From assembly GCF_001605725.1 (NCBI RefSeq), contig NZ_CP011530.1, positions 1,798,001 to 1,862,000 on the forward strand: a DNA stretch of 64,000 bases, given 5' to 3'. This document shows, piece after piece, positions 8,640 through 15,744 of the stretch. This DNA is from Mycobacteroides immunogenum (GTDB lineage: Bacteria; Actinomycetota; Actinomycetes; Mycobacteriales; Mycobacteriaceae). The notes under the pieces are model-generated. The model saw nothing but the letters and a program-made list of their open reading frames with translations, was not told the origin of the DNA and did not search any database. The first letter of the stretch is position 1, and each line of letters opens with the position of its first letter. The position numbers and the translations under genes were made by a program.

Positions 8640-10186
8640 GAGATGTCCAGCCGTACCGGGATGGTGAGCACCCGATAGTCGCGCTGTGCCTGAATCCAGG
8701 CGAGGTATCGGCCCGGCTTGGGGAAGGTAAAGGTGAACGGTACGTCGGGTCCGAAGGCGGCGACCGTCTCGTCGGGGGGACTGTCACCGTTGAGCGGGGG
8801 CGCCCCGACCATGGGTGGCATGGCCTCATCGGCAACAGCCTGGTGGTGGGCGCCGTGTTCCATGCCGGGCATATCGGACGCGCCATGGCCGCCCATCGAG
8901 TGCGCGTGTGCCCACAACGCCGAATCCTGCACCGCGGTGCCGAGGTCGCTCGCGGAAGTATGGCGTGGAATTGGTCCGGCGATGACCAGGTGGCCGAGCA
9001 TGCCCAGCCATGGTTGCAACACCGGCTCGGATCCGATGGTGGCCGAGAGAGTTGTCGGGCGCCCGGCGCGCAGCCCGGTGGCACTGACATGCACGTGCAG
9101 CCCGTCCATCATGCGCATGCCGGGGCCGTCGAACGCGGCGGGCGGTGCGGGTTTTCCGCCGCGCGCTGTCAGTCCGCCGGGCAGGCGCACCGTCTGTACG
9201 CCGCCGCCGCGCCGCACGAACTCGGCGGAGACGGCGTGTCGTCCGGCTAGCCGCGGTGACAACGGCACCGAATAGCTGCCCGGCGCAACCCTTATCGGAT
9301 GTAGATGGGACAGCTGTCCGTCTGGGGCCACCACGAGCAGGTGGATCAACGCACTGTCGTGGATCACCAGATCGTCGACGGGAAGTCCGGTGGCGGTGTC
9401 GATCAGCGAGAAGCCGACGTCCGTTGTCCGCCCCGAGTCCAGTTCGGGTTGTTCGGCCACCAGCATTGCCGACGGCCGGGAGTAGTCGGTGACGGCGGGG
9501 CGGTCGAGTTGGTACGGATTGGCGGTGTTGTCCACGGTCGGGTCACGTAACAGGCCCGGTTCGGGCGGGGGCGGTGCCGACGCGGACAGCACCGCGCCGG
9601 TGATCGCGACCGCAAGAGCTACCACCGTGGCGGTGACCGGCAGCGCGATCCAGATTCCGCGGCGTACTCGGGTTGCGACCACCAGTGACACCACCAGCAG
9701 CAATCCGGTGCTGGCCAAACCCAGATACGCCACGCGTTCCGGCGGGGACATCGCCTGCCCCATGAGGACGAGAGGAACCCGTGCGGTGTGTACCCCGTCG
9801 CTGATGGTGAGGTCGGCCGGACCGGTGCGGTCGACCGTGAGGGTCGCGCTGTATGGGCCGGGTTTCTCGCCGAGCGCCACCATGGCCGTCGAGGTGGGCA
9901 CCCCCGGTGCGGGTTCGTCTTCGTCGGTGCCGGCGCCGGTCGGGATGAGTTGCAAGCGGAGCGGACCGGCGGCGGTGCCCTGATGCGTGATGACGTCCAC
10001 GTGCAGCGGGCCGGGGATGCTGGTGACGCGGCGGGCCACGACGGTGAGTTCACGCCCGCCGAGACTCTGTGCGACCTGTACGTCGGAGCCGGCGGTCGCA
10101 GAGTCCGCCATCGCGACAGGGGTACCGCTGAACAGCGTGGATAGTGCAAGCACCAGGAACAGGCATTTCGTGTGCACGCGGTTCAT
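8636..10186 (-). CDS. secreted, membrane-spanning His/Met-rich protein (516 aa)
   Basis: First gene of the minus-strand operon. The ATG at 10186 is followed by a signal peptide (cleavage near MADSA), an extracytoplasmic domain ending in LMGQAMSPP, two membrane helices (about residues 150-205) and a large extracytoplasmic region. The latter holds SHLHPIRVAPG, MRMMDGLHVHVSA and, near residues 425-450, a cluster beginning HAHSMGGHGASDMPGMEHG. Such His/Met clusters bind copper or silver in other envelope proteins. I know no named homologue. With the FixH/YtkA-like and WH/PPH genes downstream this looks like an envelope metal-handling unit, which is inference. Confidence 0.75.
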   Translation of the reverse strand: MNRVHTKCLFLVLALSTLFSGTPVAMADSATAGSDVQVAQSLGGRELTVVARRVTSIPGPLHVDVITHQGTAAGPLRLQLIPTGAGTDEDEPAPGVPTSTAMVALGEKPGPYSATLTVDRTGPADLTISDGVHTARVPLVLMGQAMSPPERVAYLGLASTGLLLVVSLVVATRVRRGIWIALPVTATVVALAVAITGAVLSASAPPPPEPGLLRDPTVDNTANPYQLDRPAVTDYSRPSAMLVAEQPELDSGRTTDVGFSLIDTATGLPVDDLVIHDSALIHLLVVAPDGQLSHLHPIRVAPGSYSVPLSPRLAGRHAVSAEFVRRGGGVQTVRLPGGLTARGGKPAPPAAFDGPGMRMMDGLHVHVSATGLRAGRPTTLSATIGSEPVLQPWLGMLGHLVIAGPIPRHTSASDLGTAVQDSALWAHAHSMGGHGASDMPGMEHGAHHQAVADEAMPPMVGAPPLNGDSPPDETVAAFGPDVPFTFTFPKPGRYLAWIQAQRDYRVLTIPVRLDIS

Positions 10187-10233
10187 CGGTGTCCAGTCTG
10201 CCCTGCGCTGACGGGGCTCCGACGCGGTCCGCC

Positions 10234-10239
10234 TAAACT
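10234..10239 (+). promoter_or_regulatory. -10 box (TAAACT) of a probable leaderless transcript
   Basis: TAAACT matches TANNNT and sits six bases before the GTG at 10246. It is divergent from the His/Met-rich operon, whose start is at 10186. Prediction by consensus and spacing. Confidence 0.45.
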
Positions 10240-10245
10240 GGCCGC

Positions 10246-10506
10246 GTGAACAGCGACAGCGTGATCGGCATCCTGAGTTGGTGGGATGGTGTCGAGCTGT
10301 GGCTGAGCGGACGTGGCTTCATCCTGCAAACGATCATCGTGATGCCTGTAGTGCTGGCGCTGGCCTATGTGATGGCGGTGGCGGGTGACAGGATCCTGTT
10401 TCTGCTGTTCAGCACGGCTAATCGCGTTGTCCGCTGGTATCAGGTGGCGCGCCGTCATCCTGCCGAGAATCCGGTAGCGGTAGTCGCCCCGGGAGACCTT
10501 TCATGA
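10246..10506 (+). CDS. small membrane protein (86 aa), Rv2401A-like by position
   Basis: An 86-residue protein starting at GTG 10246. It has one strong membrane helix (about residues 26-58), an aromatic N-terminal part (WWDGVELWLSGRG) and a basic cytoplasmic tail (VVRWYQVARRH). In M. tuberculosis a small membrane protein gene (Rv2401A) lies between trehalase and the sulfate transporter genes, and this one has the same position relative to subI. It overlaps the next micro-gene by ATGA. Function unknown. Confidence 0.65.
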   Translation: MNSDSVIGILSWWDGVELWLSGRGFILQTIIVMPVVLALAYVMAVAGDRILFLLFSTANRVVRWYQVARRHPAENPVAVVAPGDLS

Positions 10507-10589
10507 GTGGCATGCCGCAGTCTCGGGTCACGTTGGCGCTGGTTGCGCTGGCGCTTCTGGTCATAGTCGCCTGGCTGTTGAGCCGATAG
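10503..10589 (+). CDS. 28-residue single-helix membrane micro-protein
   Basis: The ATG at 10503 overlaps the preceding stop (ATGA) and opens a 28-codon frame. The product is an eight-residue polar start (MSGMPQSR) followed by one hydrophobic helix of about 18 residues ending LLSR. Translational coupling to the 86-aa membrane protein and the clean helix make it a plausible real micro-protein, perhaps a partner of that protein. There is no homology support; its short length makes chance possible. Confidence 0.4.
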   Translation: MSGMPQSRVTLALVALALLVIVAWLLSR

Positions 10590-10661
10590 CCACCAACGGT
10601 TGAGGTAATACCCGCCTCTACCTGGTCGTTCATCCGTTAAGACGGCATCAATAAGCTCTGC

Positions 10662-10667
10662 TAGGCT
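10662..10667 (+). promoter_or_regulatory. -10 box (TAGGCT) for the sulfate-transport leader
   Basis: TAGGCT fits TANNNT and lies seven bases before the ATG of the Cys-ending leader peptide at 10675. This spacing predicts a leaderless mRNA starting at that ATG. No good -35 is seen, which is common for mycobacterial promoters. Confidence 0.5.
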
Positions 10668-10674
10668 TCCCGCC

Positions 10675-10755
10675 ATGTCTTCCGGATACCAGCCGCGCCA
10701 TGAGTTGGCGCTCATTGCTGTGGGTCCGGTTGTCGACGTCGCCTGTTGTCGCTGA
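10675..10755 (+). CDS. 26-residue cysteine-ending leader peptide of the sulfate importer operon
   Basis: A leaderless-type short gene (ATG 10675, -10 box seven bases upstream) encodes 26 residues ending DVACCR, with two adjacent Cys codons (TGT TGT) just before the stop. Leaderless poly-cysteine micro-genes upstream of sulfur operons are described in mycobacteria as cysteine-responsive attenuators: when charged Cys-tRNA is scarce the ribosome stalls and frees the downstream ribosome-binding site. The position 137 bases before subI and the inverted repeats covering the subI ribosome site fit that model. Expression and the attenuator role are inferred. Confidence 0.65.
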   Translation: MSSGYQPRHELALIAVGPVVDVACCR

Positions 10756-10829
10756 CGGTTTTCGCCCGTCCGCGCGTGCCGCCTCGGCCCAGGTCAACCC
10801 GACCCTCCCGCTGAGCTGACGTCCGCATT

Positions 10830-10887
10830 CCGTGGCCGGGCCCGAGATTCCTTTCGGTTCTCCTTCAAATCCCAGCCACGGAAAGGG
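10830..10887 (+). promoter_or_regulatory. candidate attenuator structure over the subI ribosome-binding site
   Basis: CCGTGGC at 10830-10836 can pair with GCCACGG at 10875-10881, and separately CCTTTC at 10850-10855 can pair with GAAAGG at 10881-10886, which is the ribosome-binding site (GAAAGGG, 5 bases before TTG 10893). The two helices cross, so they could be alternatives or a pseudoknot. Either would hide the subI ribosome site unless disrupted by a ribosome stalled on the Cys codons upstream. Base pairing was found by eye; no folding energy was computed. Confidence 0.45.
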
Positions 10888-10892
10888 TTGTC

Positions 10893-11951
10893 TTGATCCC
10901 CAGTAGATCGTCAGTCCACGGTCCCTATCGCTCTTCGCCCAGGGGGCTCATCGCAAGCGCGCTTGTCGTCGCCGTCGCGCTGACCGCCGCCTGCCAGGGC
11001 GGGCCGAGCGATGTGCCTGGTGGCGGTCGAGGCGGTGATGCCGATACCACGCTGACCCTGGTGGCCTATGCGGTTCCCGAACCTGGCTTCCGCGAGATCA
11101 TCCCGGCCTTCAACGCCACCGAAGCCGGTAAGGGGATACAGATCACCCAGTCCTACGGGGCGTCGGGCGATCAGTCCCGGGGGGTTGAGGGCGGCAAGCC
11201 TGCCGACATCGTCAACTTTTCGGTAGAGCCCGACATCACCCGGCTGGTGAAGGCCAAGAAGGTTTCCGCGGATTGGGATAAGGATGCTTTCGGCGGCATC
11301 CCGTTCGGGTCGGTGGTGACTTTGGTTGTCCGCAAGGGCAACCCGAAGCACGTCAAGGACTGGGACGATCTGCTGCAGCCCGGCCTGGAGGTGATCAGCC
11401 CCAGCCCGCTGAGTTCGGGCTCGGCCAAGTGGAACCTGTTGGCTCCGTACGCGGCGAAGAGCGAGGGCGGTAAGAACCCGCAAGCCGGACTGGATTTCGT
11501 CTCCAAGCTGGTGCGTGAGCACGTCAAGATGCGGCCGGGTTCGGGCCGCGAGGCCACCGAGGTCTTCGTGCAGGGCAGCGGTGACGTGCTGATCAGCTAC
11601 GAGAACGAGGCCATCTTCACCGAAAGCCTCGGAAAGCCGATCGAGCATGTCAACGTGCCGATCACCTTCAAGATCGAGAATCCGGTGGCGGTGGTTTCCG
11701 AGAGCCTGCATGTCAAGAAGGCCACCGAGTTCAAGAATTTCTTGTACACGCCTGAGGCGCAGCGCATCTGGGCCAAGACCGGGTTCCGGCCGGTGGACCC
11801 CGGGGTGGCGGCGGAGTTCGCGTCCTCGTTCCCGGTGCCGTCCAAGTTGTGGACCATCAAGGATTTGGGCGGGTGGAAGAACGTCGACAAGGAATTGTTC
11901 GACAAAAACGACGGATCCATCACCAAGATCTACAAAGAGGCGACCGGATGA
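10893..11951 (+). CDS. subI: sulfate ABC transporter substrate-binding lipoprotein
   Basis: A 352-residue periplasmic-type binding protein that captures sulfate or thiosulfate for the CysTWA importer. It starts at TTG 10893, supported by GAAAGGG five bases upstream. The signal peptide ends in LTAAC, a lipobox, so it is lipid-anchored outside the membrane. Family motifs include LTLVAYAVPEPGFREIIPAFN, QSYGASGDQSR, NPKHVKDWDDLL and YENEAIF. It overlaps cysT by ATGA. A cysteine-ending leader and pairing sequences over its ribosome site lie upstream, so it is probably induced by cysteine limitation. Confidence 0.93.
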   Translation: MIPSRSSVHGPYRSSPRGLIASALVVAVALTAACQGGPSDVPGGGRGGDADTTLTLVAYAVPEPGFREIIPAFNATEAGKGIQITQSYGASGDQSRGVEGGKPADIVNFSVEPDITRLVKAKKVSADWDKDAFGGIPFGSVVTLVVRKGNPKHVKDWDDLLQPGLEVISPSPLSSGSAKWNLLAPYAAKSEGGKNPQAGLDFVSKLVREHVKMRPGSGREATEVFVQGSGDVLISYENEAIFTESLGKPIEHVNVPITFKIENPVAVVSESLHVKKATEFKNFLYTPEAQRIWAKTGFRPVDPGVAAEFASSFPVPSKLWTIKDLGGWKNVDKELFDKNDGSITKIYKEATG

Positions 11952-12838
11952 GTACCGTGATCGAAAAGCCCACCTCACAGGACAATTCGGAGGACAAGGT
12001 GCCACCGGCCGGACAGTCCAGCACGTCTGCGGCGCGCTCACGCAAGCGCTTCAGTGACGACCCATTGCGCATCGGTGTGGCGAGTATCTGGCTGTCGGTC
12101 ATTGTGCTGCTGCCGCTGGCGGCCATCGTCTGGCAGTCCGCGGAGGGTGGCTGGGGCGCTTTCGTCAGTGCTGTCACCTCGAACTCGGCACTGGCCTCGT
12201 TCAGGGTGACGCTGCTGATCTCGATCGCGGTGGCCGTCCTCAACGGCCTGTTCGGTCTGCTGGTGGCTTGGGTGCTGGTGCGCGACAACTTCCCGGGCAA
12301 GCGGATAGTCGACACGCTGATCGATCTGCCGTTCGCGTTGCCCACCATCGTGGCCAGCATCGTGCTGCTGGCCCTGTATGGACCGAGCAGCCCGATCAAT
12401 GTGCATTTGCAGCACACCAAATGGGGCGTGGGGATCGCCCTGCTGTTCGTGACGCTGCCGTTCGTGGTGCGGGCGGTGCAGCCGGTGCTGCTCGAACTCG
12501 AACGCGAGGTGGAGGAGGCCGCGGCATCGCTGGGCGCCAGCAATCCGGTGATCTTCAGCAAGGTGATTTTGCCGGCGTTGCTGCCGTCGCTCTTGTCGGG
12601 CGTCGGGCTGGCGTTCTCCCGAGCCATCGGTGAATTCGGTTCCGTCGTGCTGATCGGTGGTGCGGTGCCCGGGGAAACCGAGGTGTCCTCGCAGTGGATC
12701 CGCACTCTGATCGAGAACGACGACCGAACCGGTGCGGCCGCCATCTCCATTGTGCTGCTGGCTATTTCGTTCGTGGTGCTGTTCGTCCTGCGCGGACTGG
12801 GTTCGCGTGCGGCCAAGCGAGAGGAACTTGATCGATGA
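11948..12838 (+). CDS. cysT: sulfate ABC transporter permease CysT
   Basis: A 296-residue inner-membrane permease with about six helices. The ATG at 11948 overlaps the subI stop; longer frames reaching upstream run inside subI and are rejected. The cytoplasmic coupling segment EEAAASLGASNPVIFSKVILPALLPSLLSG has the usual EAA pattern. A polar N-terminal extension of about 40 residues (TSQDNSEDKVPPAG) precedes the first helix. It pairs with CysW, and its stop overlaps the cysW start by four bases. Confidence 0.93.
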   Translation: MSTVIEKPTSQDNSEDKVPPAGQSSTSAARSRKRFSDDPLRIGVASIWLSVIVLLPLAAIVWQSAEGGWGAFVSAVTSNSALASFRVTLLISIAVAVLNGLFGLLVAWVLVRDNFPGKRIVDTLIDLPFALPTIVASIVLLALYGPSSPINVHLQHTKWGVGIALLFVTLPFVVRAVQPVLLELEREVEEAAASLGASNPVIFSKVILPALLPSLLSGVGLAFSRAIGEFGSVVLIGGAVPGETEVSSQWIRTLIENDDRTGAAAISIVLLAISFVVLFVLRGLGSRAAKREELDR

Positions 12839-13647
12839 CGCTCTCTCCTGCGGTCAAGTACGCGCTGCGCACACTGGCGCTGCTGTACGTGGCGGTGCTG
12901 CTGATTGTGCCGCTGGGCCTGATCCTGTGGCGGGCATTCGCGCCGGGACTGGTCCAGTTCTGGGAGTACATCTCCACGCCGGCCGCGATCTCCGCGTTCA
13001 ATCTCTCGCTGCTGGTGGTGGCCATCGTGGTGCCGCTCAACGTGATCTTCGGGGTACCGACGGCATTAGTACTGGCCCGCAACAAGTTTCGTGGCAAAGG
13101 CATTCTGCAGGCCGTCATCGACCTGCCCTTCGCGGTGTCTCCGGTCATCGTGGGTGTGGCCCTGATCGTGCTGTGGGGTTCGGCGGGACTGCTCGGATTC
13201 GTGGAGAACGACTGGAAGTTCAAGATCATCTTCGGGCTGCCCGGCATCGTGTTGGCGAGCATCTTCGTGACGTTGCCGTTCGTGATCCGTGAGGTCGAGC
13301 CGGTGCTGCATGAGATCGGCGACGACCAGGAGCAGGCCGCCGCGACGCTGGGCGCCAATCCGTGGCAGACGTTCTGGCGGATCACCTTGCCGTCCATCAG
13401 GTGGGGTCTCACCTACGGCATCGTGCTGACCGTCGCCCGCACCCTGGGTGAGTACGGCGCGGTGATCATGGTGTCCTCCGGCCTGCCCGGGAAGTCGCAA
13501 ACACTGACGCTGCTGGTGTCCGATCGGCATCTGCGCGGTGACGAATACGGGGCGTACGCGCTGTCCGTCGTGCTGATGGGGGTGGCGCTCATCGTCCTCG
13601 TCGTGCAGGTGGTTCTCGATCGCAACCGTGCCAAGACCTCGAAATAG
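12835..13647 (+). CDS. cysW: sulfate ABC transporter permease CysW
   Basis: A 270-residue permease with six predicted helices that forms the sulfate channel with CysT. The EAA coupling loop is visible as DQEQAAATLGANPWQTFWRITLP. FTY-type and GEYGAVIMVSSGLPGKSQT segments are typical of CysW. Start ATG overlaps the cysT stop. A 24-base gap with an AAGGAG ribosome site separates it from cysA. Confidence 0.93.
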   Translation: MTLSPAVKYALRTLALLYVAVLLIVPLGLILWRAFAPGLVQFWEYISTPAAISAFNLSLLVVAIVVPLNVIFGVPTALVLARNKFRGKGILQAVIDLPFAVSPVIVGVALIVLWGSAGLLGFVENDWKFKIIFGLPGIVLASIFVTLPFVIREVEPVLHEIGDDQEQAAATLGANPWQTFWRITLPSIRWGLTYGIVLTVARTLGEYGAVIMVSSGLPGKSQTLTLLVSDRHLRGDEYGAYALSVVLMGVALIVLVVQVVLDRNRAKTSK

Positions 13648-13671
13648 CCTTAGCTACCAAGGAGTTTCCTC

Positions 13672-14697
13672 ATGACTGCTGAAAACACCATCACCGTCCG
13701 CGGCGCCAACAAGCACTACGGCGACTTTGCCGCCCTCGACAACATCGACTTCGACGTGCCCAGCGGGTCGTTGACGGCACTGCTGGGGCCGTCGGGCTCG
13801 GGTAAGTCGACGCTGCTGCGCTCGATCGCGGGGCTGGACAACCCGGATAGCGGCACCATCACCATCAACGGCCGCGACGTCACCGGTGTGCCGCCGCAGC
13901 GCCGCGATATCGGATTTGTGTTCCAGCACTATGCCGCGTTCAAGCATCTGACGGTGTGGGAGAACGTCGCTTTCGGTCTCAAGATCCGCAAGAAGCCGAA
14001 GGCGGAGATCAAGAAGAAGGTCGACGATCTGCTGGAGGTAGTGGGGCTCAGCGGTTTCCACACCCGCTACCCGGCGCAGCTCTCGGGTGGGCAGCGTCAG
14101 CGCATGGCGCTCGCGCGCGCCCTGGCCGTTGATCCGCAGGTGCTGCTGTTGGATGAGCCGTTCGGGGCGCTGGACGCCAAGGTGCGCGAGGACCTGCGCG
14201 CGTGGCTGCGCCGACTGCATGACGAGGTGCATGTGACCACCGTGCTGGTGACGCACGATCAGGCCGAGGCGCTGGATGTGGCCGACCGGATCGCGGTACT
14301 CAACAAGGGCCGGATCGAGCAGGTTGGATCGCCGGAGGATCTGTACGACCGCCCGGCCAACAGCTTCGTGATGTCCTTTCTTGGGCCGGTGGCCAAGCTC
14401 AACGGAATCCTGGTGCGCCCGCACGATATTCGTGTGGGGCGCAATGCGGACCTGGCGCGCGCCGCGGCAGAAGGCACCGGGGAAACCACGGGCGTGACGA
14501 AGGCGACCGTCGACCGCGTGGTGTACCTCGGGTTCGAGGTGCGTGTCGAGCTGACCAGCGCGGCGACCGGAGAACAGTTCACCGCGCAGATCACTCGCGG
14601 TGATGCCGAGGCGCTCGGGCTGCGCGAGGGCGATCCGGTCTACGTGCGGGTGACGCGGGTGCCCGATGTCGGCGAGCTGGCCGAGGTCGCGTCGTAG
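13672..14697 (+). CDS. cysA: sulfate/thiosulfate import ATP-binding protein CysA
   Basis: A 341-residue ABC ATPase powering CysTW. Walker A is GPSGSGKST (residues 39-47), the Q-loop follows in FVFQHYAAF, the signature is LSGGQRQR (about 137-144) and Walker B is [12 protein letters not shown], then [11 protein letters not shown] with the switch His. The C-terminal 100 residues form a TOBE-like regulatory domain ([11 protein letters not shown]). AAGGAG precedes the ATG at 13672. It is the last gene of the importer operon; a strong hairpin lies 80 bases downstream. Confidence 0.95.
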   Translation: MTAENTITVRGANKHYGDFAALDNIDFDVPSGSLTALLGPSGSGKSTLLRSIAGLDNPDSGTITINGRDVTGVPPQRRDIGFVFQHYAAFKHLTVWENVAFGLKIRKKPKAEIKKKVDDLLEVVGLSGFHTRYPAQLSGGQRQRMALARALAVDPQVLLLDEPFGALDAKVREDLRAWLRRLHDEVHVTTVLVTHDQAEALDVADRIAVLNKGRIEQVGSPEDLYDRPANSFVMSFLGPVAKLNGILVRPHDIRVGRNADLARAAAEGTGETTGVTKATVDRVVYLGFEVRVELTSAATGEQFTAQITRGDAEALGLREGDPVYVRVTRVPDVGELAEVAS

Positions 14698-14775
14698 TCC
14701 TTCCGTGTCCTTCCGCGGCGTATCGACGGTGTCTGATGCGTTGCGCTGGGAGGTTCGCCGAGGCGAGATAGAGAA

Positions 14776-14803
14776 ATGGCCCCCGGGCATCCCCGGGGGC
14801 CAT
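14776..14803. terminator. bidirectional hairpin terminator between cysA and the His-rich gene
   Basis: A perfect 12-bp stem (14776-14787 pairing with 14792-14803, arms ATGGCCCCCGGG and its complement) closes a four-base CATC loop. It lies between convergent genes cysA and the His-rich small protein and can act on both strands. No long U-tract follows, which is common for mycobacterial terminators. Confidence 0.7.
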
Positions 14804-14817
14804 GTCGTTATCGAGCT

Positions 14818-14970
14818 CTAGTGCTCGTCGTAGTGATCGCCGTGCGGGGCGTGGCGGTGACCATCGTGGATGTAATCCACGTGATCCTCGTGAGCAACTG
14901 CTTCGTGGCCACAATCGGGGCCGTGAGTGTGATCGGGATGGCTGTGGGTTTCGTGCTCGGTGCTCGTCAT
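14818..14970 (-). CDS. histidine-rich small protein (50 aa), probable metal binder
   Basis: The ATG at 14970 opens a 50-residue protein with 14 histidines, including HSHPDHTHGPDCGHE and HDGHRHAPHGDHYDEH, plus one Cys and many acidic residues. There is no signal peptide, so it should be cytosolic. Such His-rich micro-proteins recur in mycobacteria and are sometimes labelled zinc-transporter-like, but there is no membrane segment here. A TACGGT -10 box lies seven bases upstream on the minus strand (14983-14978), predicting a leaderless mRNA. Zinc or nickel storage or buffering is the likely role, by composition only. Confidence 0.7.
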   Translation of the reverse strand: MTSTEHETHSHPDHTHGPDCGHEAVAHEDHVDYIHDGHRHAPHGDHYDEH

Positions 14971-15048
14971 GGGTATGACCGTATCGCACACATGCGCATG
15001 TAACAATGTGTTCGGTAGAAGCGGTGTCCACTTTTCCGGGCGGGCCTG

Positions 15049-15744
15049 CTAGATGAGTGCGGGGACCGGCGTGGTGATCGCTGACATGTATCTGCGCACC
15101 ACAACCTCGGCGACCAGTCGATCGGCGCCAAGCGCGGCCGCCACCGGTACCTCGAGCCGAGCTGCCTCGGCGCGTACCCGGTCCAGTAGTAGGCCGGGGG
15201 ACAGAAACCACGGTGCCACAACGACTTCCGTAGCGCCGCGGGCTCGCAGCAATTCGGTCGCGTCGGCAAGGCTCGCCGACTCTCCGGTGGCGAACACCGT
15301 CGTCGAGATTCGCCACTGCGCGGCCAGCGCCCGGGTGCGTGCGTTCGCGCTGGAATCGGAGGAACCGACCGCGGTGAGAATCACCCCGGGGTTCTCGACG
15401 CCGACCTCGTCCACCCGCCGCCGGGCCAGCTCCAGCAGCCGGTCATCGGCGCCGAGCACGGCGGCCTGGGTCACCCGGAGCCCGGCGGGTGCCGTCGACA
15501 GCACTGTGGGCAGGTCGATCCGCGCGTGATAGGCATCGGACAGCAACAGCGGCACCACCACCGCATCACCGGTCAGATCGCCCAGCACCTCGACAACGTT
15601 GGGCTCCGACAACTCGAGGAACGCCAGCCGGACGTCCAGATCCGGCCGCAGCCGCCGTATCTGCCCAATCAGACGGCGGGCATTGTCCGCGAATCGCGGG
15701 TCACGGCTCCCGTGCGCAACGGCGAGAAGTGTTGGACTACGCAC
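15049..15744 (-). CDS. che1: sirohydrochlorin chelatase (CbiX/SirB-like, che1)
   Basis: A 231-residue two-lobed chelatase related to Rv2393 (che1). The N-terminus LLAVAHGSRDPRFADNA carries the metal-site His, and a repeated half begins ILTAVGSSDSSAN. It should insert iron into sirohydrochlorin to make sirohaem, the cofactor of the sulfite reductase encoded at the head of this operon; cobalt insertion is a possible alternative. The start overlaps the cysN end by 8 bases. It is the last gene of the sulfur-reduction operon, running leftward. Confidence 0.85.
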   Translation of the reverse strand: MRSPTLLAVAHGSRDPRFADNARRLIGQIRRLRPDLDVRLAFLELSEPNVVEVLGDLTGDAVVVPLLLSDAYHARIDLPTVLSTAPAGLRVTQAAVLGADDRLLELARRRVDEVGVENPGVILTAVGSSDSSANARTRALAAQWRISTTVFATGESASLADATELLRARGATEVVVAPWFLSPGLLLDRVRAEAARLEVPVAAALGADRLVAEVVVRRYMSAITTPVPALI

